64,000 bases of DNA from VAZQ01 sp963771845 (GTDB taxonomy: Bacteria > Pseudomonadota > Alphaproteobacteria > Rhizobiales > Xanthobacteraceae): positions 6,846 through 70,845 of the forward strand of contig CAVYVC010000012.1 in NCBI GenBank assembly GCA_963771845.1. Direction: 5' to 3'. Position numbers and translations under genes: made by a program. Shown here in pieces: positions 8,769 through 18,165 of this stretch. How positions within the stretch are numbered: the stretch's first letter is position 1; each line of letters begins with the position of its first letter. The notes beneath the pieces were generated by a model. The model did no database searches and had not been told where the DNA came from. It saw only the letters and a program-made list of their open reading frames with translations.

Positions 8769-10179
8769 CTAGGCCGAGTAGTACATCTCAAACTCGACCG
8801 GATGCGGCATGTGCTCAAAGCGAATGATTTCCTGCATCTTGAGCTCGGCGTAGCTCTCGAGGAAATCGTCATCGAAAACCCCGCCGGCCTTGAGGAAATC
8901 ACGGTCCTTCTCGAGATAGCCAAGGGCCTCGCGCAGCGAGCCGCACACCGTGGGAATTTGCTTGAGCTCCTGCGGCGGCAGATCATAAAGATCTTTGTCG
9001 ATCGCCGGCCCTGGATCGAGCTTGTTCCTGATACCATCGAGTCCCGCCATCAGCATCGCCGCGAAGGCGAGATAGGGATTGGCCAGCGGATCGGGGTAGC
9101 GGACCTCGACGCGCTTGCCCTTCGGCGAGGAGGCCAGCGGAATCCGGCACCCGGCCGAGCGGTTGCGCACGGAATAAGCCAGAAGCACGGGCGCTTCGAA
9201 ACCGGGCACCAGCCGCTTGTAGGAGTTCGTGGTCGGGTTCGTGAAAGCGTTTATGGTACGCGCATGCTTGAGAATCCCGGCGATGTACTGCAACGCCGTA
9301 TCAGAAAGATCGGCATATTTGTTACCGGCGAAAGTGGGCTTGCCGTCTTTCCAGATCGATTGGTGACAGTGCATGCCGGACCCGTTGTCGCCGTAAATCG
9401 GCTTGGGCATGAAGGTGGCGGTTTTCCCGTAGATCTGCGCGACCTGCTGAATGCAGTATTTGTAGATCTGCGTGCGGTCCGCCATTTTGACCATGGGTGA
9501 AAACTTCAGCCCGAGCTCGTGCTGGGCCGAGCCGACCTCGTGATGGTGTTTTTCGACCTGCGCGCCCATCCGGGCCATCGCGCCCAGCATTTCCGAGCGC
9601 ATGTCTTGGGCTGTGTCCTGCGGCGGGACCGGGAAATAGCCCTTTTTAAATCCGATATGATGTCCGAGGTTGCCGCCTTCGTAGTCGGTGTCCGAGTTTG
9701 TCGAAAACTCGACGGAGTCAAGCTTGAATCCTGTGTTGTAGGGCTGAGCCGAATATTTCACATCGTCGAAGATGAAGAACTCGGCCTCCGGCCCGAAGAA
9801 GACCGTGTCGCCCACGCCCATGGACCTTACCAGCCCCTCCGCCTTCTTTGCGATTGAGCGTGGGTCGCGGTTGTAGGGTTCTCCTGTGAGGGGCTCCAAC
9901 GTATCGCAGACAAGGACCAGCGTCGTTTCGGCGTAGAACGGATCGATGCAGGCGCTCTCCGGGTCCGGCATAAGCTGCATGTCGGATTCATGGATTGCTT
10001 TCCAGCCGGCGATCGAGGAGCCGTCGAACATGATGCCTTCGCTGAAGGTGTCCTCGTCGACGGTACTGATATCCATCGTGACATGCTGCCATTTTCCGCG
10101 CGGATCCGTGAAACGCATATCAGCGTACTTCAACTTCATTGTCCTTGATCATTTTCATGACTTCTTTGGCAGTAGTCAT
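8769..10179 (-). CDS. glnA: Glutamine synthetase type I, with an apparent one-base frameshift near its start
   Basis: This enzyme makes glutamine from glutamate, ammonia and ATP. From 10139 downward the frame is open for 456 residues with all GSI features, including the adenylylation tyrosine in a KDLYDLPP segment. The expected N-terminus (Met-Thr-Thr-Ala-Lys) is encoded in another frame from the ATG at 10179, behind an AAAGGG site. That frame runs into a stop after 19 codons. Removing one of the two A bases at 10132-10133 (plus strand) joins the frames and gives exactly 469 residues, the usual GSI length. I infer a sequencing error or a recent mutation. glnB lies 62 bases upstream on the same strand. 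Confidence 0.93.
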
Positions 10180-10241
10180 TGCACGGGTACCCTTTGCTGG
10201 TGATTGAGTAGGGGAGGGAGAGCTTGGAAGCGCGCGCTTAG

Positions 10242-10580
10242 TTAGATCGCGTCTAATCCGGATTCTCCCGTTCGGATCCGGATGGCCTCTTCAATGCTGG
10301 AGACGAAGATCTTCCCGTCCCCGATGCGTCCGGTTTGCGCGGCACGGCGGATCGCTTCGACGGCCTTGTCGACCATATCATCGCCGAGCACAATCTCGAT
10401 CTTTACCTTGGGAAGAAAATCGACGACGTATTCGGCTCCGCGGTAGAGCTCGGTATGGCCCTTCTGCCGCCCAAAGCCTTTGGCCTCGGTGACCGTAATG
10501 CCTTGCAGGCCGACCTCTTGGAGTGCTTCTTTCACCTCGTCGAGCTTGAATGGTTTGATCACCGCTTCGATCTTCTTCAT
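10242..10580 (-). CDS. glnB: Nitrogen regulatory protein PII
   Basis: This is a PII signal protein of 112 residues that senses 2-oxoglutarate and ATP/ADP. It is uridylylated at Tyr51, which is present in the T-loop within RGAEYVVDF. The C-terminal signature of PII is intact. PII controls the NtrB kinase and the adenylylation of GlnA. The relevant partners are in this window: glnA directly downstream and ntrBC at 27.6-30.1 kb. A sigma-54 promoter sits 60 bases upstream of the start codon. Confidence 0.97.
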   Translation of the reverse strand: MKKIEAVIKPFKLDEVKEALQEVGLQGITVTEAKGFGRQKGHTELYRGAEYVVDFLPKVKIEIVLGDDMVDKAVEAIRRAAQTGRIGDGKIFVSSIEEAIRIRTGESGLDAI

Positions 10581-10639
10581 CCCGTTTCCTTCCCCTTGGC
10601 TTGCCCCGGCGCGCCGCTGGAACTTGCCGCCTTTCCGAT

Positions 10640-10655
10640 AGCAGGCTCCATGCCA
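10640..10655 (-). promoter_or_regulatory. Sigma-54 promoter of glnB-glnA
   Basis: On the minus strand the sequence reads TGGCATG-GAGC-CTGCT. It matches the sigma-54 consensus TGGCACG-N4-TTGCT with correct -24/-12 spacing and two mismatches. It lies about 60 bases upstream of glnB. NtrC activation of glnBA from a sigma-54 promoter is established in related bacteria. A perfect 13-bp palindrome at 10742-10754 lies about 100 bases further upstream. Confidence 0.8.
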
Positions 10656-10741
10656 AGCATGTCCCGCTCGGGAAATTAGCCGCGGATCAGAGGTTTAATA
10701 TCCACATCCGAGTGGATTGGAAAGCCGATGGAGCATAAATT

Positions 10742-10754
10742 AGGCAATTTGCCT
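10742..10754. promoter_or_regulatory. 13-bp palindrome between glnB and nnrDE
   Basis: AGGCAA-T-TTGCCT is a perfect inverted repeat centred 50 bases upstream of nnrDE and about 100 bases upstream of the glnB sigma-54 element. The position suits an activator or repressor site. It does not match the usual NtrC half-site (GCAC/GTGC), so its owner is unknown. Confidence 0.35.
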
Positions 10755-10797
10755 GTTTTGTGTTCAATCCCGTTATGTCTCTAAAGCGTCTGCGGAA

Positions 10798-12309
10798 ATG
10801 ATGGAATTGCTCACCAATGCGGAGATGAACGAAGCCGATCGCCTGACGATAGCTCATGGCGTCGCCGGGATCGAACTCATGGAGAATGCCGGACGAGCAG
10901 TGGCGGACAGTGTTCTGCGCCGCCATCCTCCGGGGACGCCGATCGCCATTGTCGCTGGACCTGGAAATAACGGGGGCGATGGCCTGGTCGCCGCGCGCAT
11001 TCTCAAGGAACGGGGATACCGGCCGCGGGTGCTCTTGCTCTCGGATGTCCAACGCTTCAAGGGCGATGCGCTCATCGCCGCGCAACGCTGGAATGGACCT
11101 TATGAGCCTGCCACCCCCGGCGCCGTCGGGCCGCAGAGCGTGGTTATTGACGCGCTGTTTGGTGCGGGCCTCGACCGTCCTGTCGATGGCCTCGCGCGCA
11201 ACATGATCGAGGCGATGAACGTCGCCGCTCATGTTCACGCAGTGGATCTGCCGAGCGGCATTAACGGATCGAGTGCTGCGGTCATGGGACTGGCTGTCCG
11301 CGCGAGCGAAACCGTAACCTTCTTCCGGCGCAAACTCGGTCACGTGCTTCTTCCGGGCCGTATCCACTGCGGCACCATTCACGTCAGCGACATCGGCATT
11401 GACTCGCACACCCTTGCGACCATCAAACCCCGTGTCTGGATCAACTCACCCGACCTTTGGCTTGAGGTTTTCCCGGTGCCCGAGGTTGCAGGCCACAAAT
11501 ACAGTCGCGGACATGCCGTGGTGGTATCCGGCGGTCTCTACACAACCGGAGCAGCGAGGCTTGCCGCGCGGGGAGCACTGCGGGCAGGCGCGGGTCTTGT
11601 TACCATTGCGAGCCCGTGGGATGCGCTCCCCGTGAACGCTGCCGCAAATCTTGCTGTCATGGTCCGGCCGGTCGAAGGTGACGTGGAGTTCGCACAGTTT
11701 CTGCAAGACGTCCGCCGCAATGCTGTCGTGATCGGCCCCGGAGGTGGGGTCGGGGAAGAGATGCGTAAGATGGTGTTCGCGGCTCTTGCGGGTGAGCGCG
11801 CCGTAGTCCTCGATGCCGACGCCCTGACCAGCTTTGCGCAAGACCCGCAAACTTTGATCGGCGCTACCACGGGACGCAAGAGCGCTACGCTGCTGACCCC
11901 GCATGAAGGCGAATTTTCACGCCTGTTCAGCGCCACGGACGCGATTGTTAATGCGCCATCAAAGCTGGAGAGAGCCCGCCGGGCAGCGATCCATACTGGC
12001 GCGATCTGCCTGCTGAAGGGGGCGGACACTGTGGTTGCCGCCCCCGATGGGCGGGCTTCGATTGTTGATGAGGCGCCACCCTGGCTCGCAAGCGCCGGGT
12101 CAGGCGATGTGCTCGCTGGCATCGCCGGCGGGCTTCTGGCGCAAGGCATGCCGGCCTTTGAAGCCGCATCGGCGGCAGTCTGGTTGCATGCTCAGGCCGG
12201 CATGATTGCGGGCCCAGGGCTCATCGCCGAAGACCTCTCCGAAGCCCTGCCGCGGATCTATGCCCGCCTGTTTGAACGCATCGCGGCGCGGCGCCAAAAC
12301 CATCAATAG
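10798..12309 (+). CDS. nnrDE: Bifunctional NAD(P)H-hydrate epimerase / ADP-dependent NAD(P)H-hydrate dehydratase
   Basis: This repair enzyme reverses damage to NAD(P)H. The N-terminal YjeF-N domain (about residues 1-210) epimerises hydrated NAD(P)H and shows the GPGNNGGDGLVAAR signature near residue 57. The C-terminal YjeF-C/carbohydrate-kinase-like domain (about 225-495) is the ADP-dependent dehydratase. It has a TPHEGEF segment and a GSGDVLAG anion-hole motif. Its 503 residues fit the fused bacterial form. A second ATG at 10801 is an equivalent start. It is divergent from glnB, and the shared 217-base gap carries the regulatory sites described. Confidence 0.95.
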   Translation: MMELLTNAEMNEADRLTIAHGVAGIELMENAGRAVADSVLRRHPPGTPIAIVAGPGNNGGDGLVAARILKERGYRPRVLLLSDVQRFKGDALIAAQRWNGPYEPATPGAVGPQSVVIDALFGAGLDRPVDGLARNMIEAMNVAAHVHAVDLPSGINGSSAAVMGLAVRASETVTFFRRKLGHVLLPGRIHCGTIHVSDIGIDSHTLATIKPRVWINSPDLWLEVFPVPEVAGHKYSRGHAVVVSGGLYTTGAARLAARGALRAGAGLVTIASPWDALPVNAAANLAVMVRPVEGDVEFAQFLQDVRRNAVVIGPGGGVGEEMRKMVFAALAGERAVVLDADALTSFAQDPQTLIGATTGRKSATLLTPHEGEFSRLFSATDAIVNAPSKLERARRAAIHTGAICLLKGADTVVAAPDGRASIVDEAPPWLASAGSGDVLAGIAGGLLAQGMPAFEAASAAVWLHAQAGMIAGPGLIAEDLSEALPRIYARLFERIAARRQNHQ

Positions 12310-12500
12310 GGCGCTCCACAACCGTTTTTGGGACGCAAACAAGCCGCATTCCTGCCGAGATGAAGCGGCTTATGAGGGAGTTGGGGTACGGTCTGTCGAG
12401 CCATGCCCGCCAAGAGGGCGAGCAAGGTTGCTTAGTAGCGTTTGCGCCACTCGTTTGCGGGGGCGCTGCGGTGATCGTTGGTCCCGCCCGCGGGGGGTGG

Positions 12501-13349
12501 ATGGGGCGCAAGTTCAGGGGCGGGGACTTAAGGGTTGCGAGGCTAATCGCGCCGGTGCTCGGCTGCCTCGTGCTCATGGAGTGCTCTTCGTCCAAGTACA
12601 GCGACCGCGTTGTCGCGGATGGAGAACCGGTGCCGAAGGGCGGCGGGACCTACCGCGTTGGCAAGCCCTATAGTGTCAACGGCCGTATTTACGTTCCGAG
12701 CGAAAATCCCTCCTATCGGGCGGAAGGCCTTGCTTCTTGGTATGGCCCTGATTTTCACGGAAGGCTGACGGCGAACAGCGAAGTCTATGACATGCACGCG
12801 ATCTCGGCCGCGCATCCTACCATGCCGTTGCCCAGCTACGCCCGTGTCACCAATCTCGACAACGGCCGCTCCATCATTGTCCGGGTCAACGACCGTGGCC
12901 CCTACGTACGCAACCGGATCATCGATCTATCAATCGGCACGGCAAAAGCATTGGACTTCTATGGCTATGGGCTCGCGCGGGTTCGGGTCGAATATGTCGG
13001 CCGCGCCCCGCTCGAGGGCAGCGATGATACCATGTTGCTCGCGACGTTGCGGGAAGGCGCGCCGGCTCCTGCTCCATCGAAAGTCATGATTGCTTCGGGC
13101 AAGCCTTTCTTGCCCAAGCCAGGTGATGGGAACAACTTCCCGCAGCCGGCGGACCGCAAGCTCGTGCTCAATTCCGCAAAGCCCGATCAACCCATCCCGG
13201 CCGGGACTGCTTCGCCCTACCGCCTGAAAACTGCCACGCGATCGGCATCCGCCGACCCGCAGCCGCCCCTGCCCAGAGTGGACTCGCCGCCTTCGCCGCG
13301 AAACGATGCTCCCGCGCTTGGTCTCATGAGCGGTCGCGGGTTGTATTGA
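12501..13349 (+). CDS. rlpA: Septal ring lytic transglycosylase RlpA-like lipoprotein
   Basis: The 282-residue product has a signal sequence followed by a double-psi beta-barrel domain (about residues 68-165). The YRAEGLASWYGPDFHG and VRVNDRGPY segments are typical of RlpA. The aspartate used by lytic RlpA enzymes appears present. No SPOR domain follows; the C-terminal third is proline-rich. The start at 12501 has a G-rich site directly upstream, and earlier in-frame starts only add unconserved sequence. Lipidation should occur at Cys28 (LMEC) or Cys22 (VLGC). Neither is a textbook lipobox. A DD-carboxypeptidase gene follows, consistent with a cell-wall locus. Confidence 0.88.
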   Translation: MGRKFRGGDLRVARLIAPVLGCLVLMECSSSKYSDRVVADGEPVPKGGGTYRVGKPYSVNGRIYVPSENPSYRAEGLASWYGPDFHGRLTANSEVYDMHAISAAHPTMPLPSYARVTNLDNGRSIIVRVNDRGPYVRNRIIDLSIGTAKALDFYGYGLARVRVEYVGRAPLEGSDDTMLLATLREGAPAPAPSKVMIASGKPFLPKPGDGNNFPQPADRKLVLNSAKPDQPIPAGTASPYRLKTATRSASADPQPPLPRVDSPPSPRNDAPALGLMSGRGLY

Positions 13350-13496
13350 GCTTTGCAACCGTTGGATGGAAACGTATCGAGGCGAAGACGTATCGCGATG
13401 TACGCATTGATTTCAGTGGCTGCCCTTGTTAACGAAACACGGGCACGGAAATGCCGTGCCAACGAAGCACTTTTAGGCGCCGTGAGGGATACGACA

Positions 13497-14717
13497 TTGC
13501 CAGCCATCTCTGCTCCGTCGTTCCTGCGCAAGTGCATGGTTGTGAGCCTCTTTTGTTTTGGCATCACAACCGCGTGGACAGCGCCAAATCCGGTATCCGG
13601 GCCAAAGACAAACGATGCCTTTCAGACCAGCGCCTCGCACGCGATCCTGATCGATGCCGACAGCGGCAGCGTGCTGTTCGAAAAAGGCGCTGACGAGCTC
13701 GTTGCGCCCGCGAGTCTCTCCAAGCTGATGACGGCGGAAGTTGTCTTCAACGAGATTCGCCAAGGGCGGCTTGATCCCAGTCGGGAATTCATCGTCAGCA
13801 CCAACGCCTGGCGACGGGGCGGCGCGCCCTCCCATACGTCCAGCATGTTCATTCCGATCCACAACAAGGTGTCGGTGGACGCGCTTCTTCATGGCGTGAT
13901 CATCCAATCCGCTAATGACGCATGCATCGTTCTGGCGGAGGGGATCTCCGGCAGCGAATCCGCGTTTGCTGAATTGATGACCAAGCGGGCGCGCGAGCTT
14001 GGCCTCACCAAATCGACCTTCGGTAACTCGAACGGCCTGCCGGATCCTCGCCAGCTGATGACCGTGCGTGAGTTGGGGAAGCTCGCGCGCCACATCATCG
14101 AGACCTATCCCGAATATTATCCGCTTTACTCCGAACGCGAGTTTACCTGGAACAAGATCCGCCAGTTCAATCGCAATCCGCTGCTCGCGATGAATATTGG
14201 TGCCGACGGACTCAAGACCGGTTTCATAAAGGAGGCAGGCTACGGGCTCGTTGGCTCCGCCGTGCAGAACGGACTGCGCCTTATTGTCGTTGTCACCGGC
14301 CTGCGCACGGAAAAAGAGCGGGCGGACGAAGGCAAACGGCTGTTGGAGTGGGGATTTCACAACTTCCAATCAGGGCTGCTGTTTGCGCAAGGCCAGGAAA
14401 TTGCGCAGGCCAGGGTTTACGGTGGCGGCAAGGGACACGTGCCGCTGGTCGCGGACAAAGAGGTTAAACTCATGGTCCCGCGTGGCACCCGCGAGAAGAT
14501 CATCGCGCGCGTGGTGTATTCGGGTCCGGTTCCGGCCCCCGTGCAGCAGGGCCAGAAAATCGGGACGCTCAAAGTTTGGCGTGGAGAGTTCTTGGTGCTC
14601 GAAGTGCCATTACAGGCGGCTTCGAATGTGGGTACCGGCTCACTCTCCGGACGCGCCTTCGACGCTGCGACGGAACTCGTGCTAGGCCTGTTTCGCGCGG
14701 GCTTGCAGCGTCTCTAG
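13497..14717 (+). CDS. dacF: D-alanyl-D-alanine carboxypeptidase (PBP5/6 family)
   Basis: This is a periplasmic low-molecular-weight penicillin-binding protein that trims pentapeptide side chains. It shows the three active-site motifs in order: SLSK (Ser73-Lys76 from the chosen start), SAN in IIQSANDACIV, and KTG in DGLKTGFIKEAGYG. A C-terminal PBP5-type domain follows. I chose a TTG start at 13497 because GAGGG lies 8 bases upstream and the result is a normal signal peptide ending near Ala29. The ATG at 13536 and the start at 13353 are alternatives. It follows rlpA and precedes tmk on the same strand. The symbol dacF is a best guess among dacA/C/F. Confidence 0.93.
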   Translation: MPAISAPSFLRKCMVVSLFCFGITTAWTAPNPVSGPKTNDAFQTSASHAILIDADSGSVLFEKGADELVAPASLSKLMTAEVVFNEIRQGRLDPSREFIVSTNAWRRGGAPSHTSSMFIPIHNKVSVDALLHGVIIQSANDACIVLAEGISGSESAFAELMTKRARELGLTKSTFGNSNGLPDPRQLMTVRELGKLARHIIETYPEYYPLYSEREFTWNKIRQFNRNPLLAMNIGADGLKTGFIKEAGYGLVGSAVQNGLRLIVVVTGLRTEKERADEGKRLLEWGFHNFQSGLLFAQGQEIAQARVYGGGKGHVPLVADKEVKLMVPRGTREKIIARVVYSGPVPAPVQQGQKIGTLKVWRGEFLVLEVPLQAASNVGTGSLSGRAFDAATELVLGLFRAGLQRL

Positions 14718-14794
14718 CATCGGTTTGCCGGCTGATTCTTTGGTCTTTGCTGAAAAGTCGCGACACCTTGATTGAGTAATCTCGGCCGATTGAG

Positions 14795-15464
14795 ATGCGC
14801 GGGCGACTTATCACATTCGAAGGCGGCGAGGGGACCGGCAAGTCGACGCATTCCGCCCTGCTCGCCGGCAGGCTCAAGGCGCTGGGCATCGATGTCATAC
14901 TCACACGCGAACCGGGCGGTTCGACCGGCGCTGAAGCCATCCGGCACGTGCTCATGTCGGGTGCGGCAAAGCCGCTCGGGGCAGAGGCTGAAGCGCTCCT
15001 GTTCGCTGCCGCGCGCGATGATCACGTGCGCAGCACGATAGAGCCGGCTTTGGCAAGGGGAGCATGGGTCATCTGCGATCGATTCATTGAACTCGACCAG
15101 GGTCTATCAGGGTGCACTGGGTCACGTGGATCCGAAACTCATCCGTGCCCTCGAAAGGGTCACCATCGGCGATCTCAAGCCTGATCTGACGTTCATCCTC
15201 GATGTGCCCGCCGAGGTAGGACTTGCACGCGCAAGCAAGCGGCGAGGGGAGGCGGCCGCGGACAGGTTCGAAGCGGAATCGCTCGCGACCCATCAGGAAT
15301 TGCGTGATGCCTATCGTGTGCTTGTCGTTGCCGAGCCTGGGCGTTGCATCATGATCGATGCCACCGAGCCGAAGACGGTCGTTGCCGATCTGATTTGGAA
15401 GACCGTGAACGAACGGCTCTCGCCCGCGACTACGCCGGTTCTGCTCACAGGCGCAGGCTCGTGA
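14795..15464 (+). pseudogene. tmk: Thymidylate kinase, split by an apparent one-base insertion
   Basis: This enzyme phosphorylates dTMP to dTDP and is normally essential. The first half (from 14795) carries the P-loop FEGGEGTGKST and the REPGGS segment, and reaches the CDRF motif. The frame is then lost. The second half, open to 15464 in another frame, continues with STRVYQGALG and the rest of the kinase. Removing one of the two A bases at 15090-15091 joins them into a 222-residue protein of normal length. The simplest reading is a sequencing error in a functional gene. Its stop overlaps the GTG start of holB. Confidence 0.9.
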
Positions 15465-16501
15465 GCCAGGCTCTTCGGGCAGATCACATCGAGCCGGTCC
15501 CGCCACGCACGAATAGTTTCCTCTACGGCCACGCTGATGCTGAGCGCACGTTGCTCGATGCGTATCGAAGCGGGCGCTTGCCGCATGCGTGGCTGATCGC
15601 CGGCCCCTCGGGTATCGGCAAAGCGACGTTGGCCTACCGCATGGCGCGGTTTGTGCTGCGCCATCCCGATCACCGCTCCCCCTCCGTCGCCGCGGCCGGT
15701 TCCCTTCATGTTGAGGCGGACGAGCCCGTCGCCCGGCGCATCGCGGTGCAGGCTCACGGCGCTCTCCTGGTGCTCGAGCGCACGGTCAATGAAAAGACGG
15801 GCAAGCTGCGCCAGGACATTCAAGTGGATGACGTGCGCAGGACAGTCTCGTTCTTCGGCTCAACGGCGGCCGAGGAAGGCTGGCGCATCGTGGTTGTCGA
15901 TTCCGTTGATGAGCTCAATGCGAACGGCGCCAATGCACTCCTTAAGGTCCTGGAGGAGCCACCGCGTCGCTCCCTCCTGTTACTCGTGAGCCATTCAACT
16001 GCCCGCGTATTACCGACGATCAGGTCGCGTTGCCGTGTCTTGATGTTGCGGCCATTGTCCGCAGATGACGTCGCACGCGCGGCAGCCGCTGCGATCGCAG
16101 CCAATGCGGCTGATCCCGGCGTGATGGCCGCTGCGGCGGCAGCGGAAGGCAGTGTTCGGCGTGCTCTCGCGTTGCTCGACCGCAATATTCTCGATCTGCG
16201 AAACCGCGTTGTGTCGTTGCTCGATCGTCTTCCGGCGGTTGAGCCGCAGGAGATGCACGTGGTCGGGGATCGCCTTTTCGGTACCGACCCCGCCACGCTT
16301 GCGGCTTTCGTTGACACCGTAAATGGTTGGCTCGCCGCCCGCCTGCTTGCCGGACCGCAACAACCGGCGATGCTCGACCGTCTTGCTTTCGCCTGGGAGA
16401 AGTTCAACGCGGCCGCGCGCGCGGTCGAGGAATTCAATCTTGAACGCAAGCCATTGGTTTTTAACACCTTTGCGTGGCTTGCCGAGGCATGCCGCGGTTG
16501 A
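15461..16501 (+). CDS. holB: DNA polymerase III subunit delta prime
   Basis: This is a clamp-loader subunit of 346 residues. The AAA+ Walker A region is GPSGIGKAT. A LLKVLEEPP segment is the diagnostic SRC-adjacent motif of delta prime and gamma/tau relatives. I place the start at the GTG at 15461, which overlaps the tmk stop (GTGA). The longer upstream frame runs inside tmk. The tmk-holB-metG-tatD order is widely conserved in alphaproteobacteria. Confidence 0.94.
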   Translation: MSQALRADHIEPVPPRTNSFLYGHADAERTLLDAYRSGRLPHAWLIAGPSGIGKATLAYRMARFVLRHPDHRSPSVAAAGSLHVEADEPVARRIAVQAHGALLVLERTVNEKTGKLRQDIQVDDVRRTVSFFGSTAAEEGWRIVVVDSVDELNANGANALLKVLEEPPRRSLLLLVSHSTARVLPTIRSRCRVLMLRPLSADDVARAAAAAIAANAADPGVMAAAAAAEGSVRRALALLDRNILDLRNRVVSLLDRLPAVEPQEMHVVGDRLFGTDPATLAAFVDTVNGWLAARLLAGPQQPAMLDRLAFAWEKFNAAARAVEEFNLERKPLVFNTFAWLAEACRG

Positions 16502-16513
16502 TACCTATGCCCA

Positions 16514-18076
16514 ATGGCCGACAAGCCGCGCTATTACGTGACCACGGCAATCGCCTATCCCAACGGCCCGCCTCACATCGGCCACGCCTACGAAGCGATC
16601 GCCACTGATGCCATTGCCCGCTTTATGCGGCTCGACGGATTTGACGTGCTTTTCCTCACCGGAACGGATGAGCACGGAATGAAGATGCTGCAAACCGCAG
16701 CCAAGGAAAAGCTCTCGCCGCGTGAGCTGGTCGAGCGCAATGTGCCGCTCTTCAAAGCCATGGTCGAGCGTCTCGATTGCTCCAACGATGAGTTCATCCG
16801 CACGACCGAGGAGCGCCATCATCGCGCCTCGGTCGGCATATGGCGGCGGATGGAAGCGGCGGGTGACGTCTATCTCGACAAGTATTCAGGTTGGTATTCG
16901 GTACGCGACGAGGCTTATTACAATGCGGATGAGACGCGGATCGACGAGCGAGGTCAGCGCGTCGGTCCACAGGGAAGCCCGGTCGAATGGGTCGAGGAGG
17001 AAAGCTATTTTTTCAGGCTCTCGGCTTACCAGAACAAGCTGCTCGAGCTTTATGCCCGATTTCCCGATTACGTCCTGCCGAAAGAGCGGTACAATGAAGT
17101 TGTAAGCTTCGTCAAAGGCGGCTTGCAGGACCTCTCGATCTCCCGCACCACGTTCGACTGGGGCGTGAGAGTTCCCAGCAATTCAAAGCATGTGATGTAT
17201 GTGTGGGTCGATGCACTTACGAATTATATCACAGCTGTGGGCTATCCCGATGTCGAGAGCGCCAGATTTCGCAGGTATTGGCCCGCCGATTTGCATGTGA
17301 TCGGAAAAGACATCGTTCGTTTCCATGCGGTTTACTGGCCTGCATTCCTGCTCTCGGCTGGCGTCGAGGTCCCACGGCGCATCTTCTCGCACGGATTTCT
17401 GTTCAATCGCGGGGAGAAAATGTCAAAGTCCGTCGGGAACGTGATCGATCCGTTTGCTCTCGCCGACGCTTACGGGGTCGATCAGCTGCGTTACTTCTTT
17501 CTACGCGAAGTGCCGTTTGGACAAGACGGAAACTACAGTCACGAGGCAATCGTCGCGCGCATCAACGCCGATCTCGCGAACGATCTGGGTAATCTGGCGC
17601 AACGCTCGCTCGCGATGGTGGCGCGGCAGCTCGGCGGCGTATTGCCAGGCCCCGGCGCGTTCAGTGCAGCGGACAAAGCCATTTTAGCATTGGCCGATGG
17701 CATGATCGGCAAGGCACGCGAGGCGATGAAGACGCAGCAGCTTCACCAGATTCTCAACGCGATCTGGACGGTGGTTGCCGAGACCAATCGCTATTTTGCT
17801 GGCGAAGCACCATGGGCGCTCGCCAAGGTCGATCGGCTTCGGCAAGGAACGGTGCTCTATGTCACGGCCGAGGTGATCCGGCAGATCGCCATTTTATGCA
17901 TTCCGTTCATGCCAAGCGCGGCTCCCCGACTGTTGGATCAACTCGGAATCCCGCTCGATGAGCGGGCGTTTTGTGATGTCGGCGGAAACCGGCGGATTGC
18001 TTCGGGCAGAGCGCTGCCTGCTCCGAGCGCGGTCTTTCCGCGTTATGTTGACAGCGAAGCGAGCGCACAGGCTTGA
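16514..18076 (+). CDS. metG: Methionyl-tRNA synthetase
   Basis: This class I aminoacyl-tRNA synthetase charges initiator and elongator tRNA-Met. The HIGH-type motif appears as PHIGHAY near residue 19 and the KMSKS motif as EKMSKSVGN near residue 302. Its 520 residues correspond to the short form without the C-terminal tRNA-binding domain. It starts 12 bases after holB and probably belongs to the tmk-holB-metG-tatD operon. Confidence 0.97.
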   Translation: MADKPRYYVTTAIAYPNGPPHIGHAYEAIATDAIARFMRLDGFDVLFLTGTDEHGMKMLQTAAKEKLSPRELVERNVPLFKAMVERLDCSNDEFIRTTEERHHRASVGIWRRMEAAGDVYLDKYSGWYSVRDEAYYNADETRIDERGQRVGPQGSPVEWVEEESYFFRLSAYQNKLLELYARFPDYVLPKERYNEVVSFVKGGLQDLSISRTTFDWGVRVPSNSKHVMYVWVDALTNYITAVGYPDVESARFRRYWPADLHVIGKDIVRFHAVYWPAFLLSAGVEVPRRIFSHGFLFNRGEKMSKSVGNVIDPFALADAYGVDQLRYFFLREVPFGQDGNYSHEAIVARINADLANDLGNLAQRSLAMVARQLGGVLPGPGAFSAADKAILALADGMIGKAREAMKTQQLHQILNAIWTVVAETNRYFAGEAPWALAKVDRLRQGTVLYVTAEVIRQIAILCIPFMPSAAPRLLDQLGIPLDERAFCDVGGNRRIASGRALPAPSAVFPRYVDSEASAQA

Positions 18077-18165
18077 GGCAGCAGCCGGAAGAGGGCAAAG
18101 CCGCCATCTGACCCTCGCACCATATCGGTGTCGTGGGATGCGCATCGGGATTTGAAAGGAAGACC

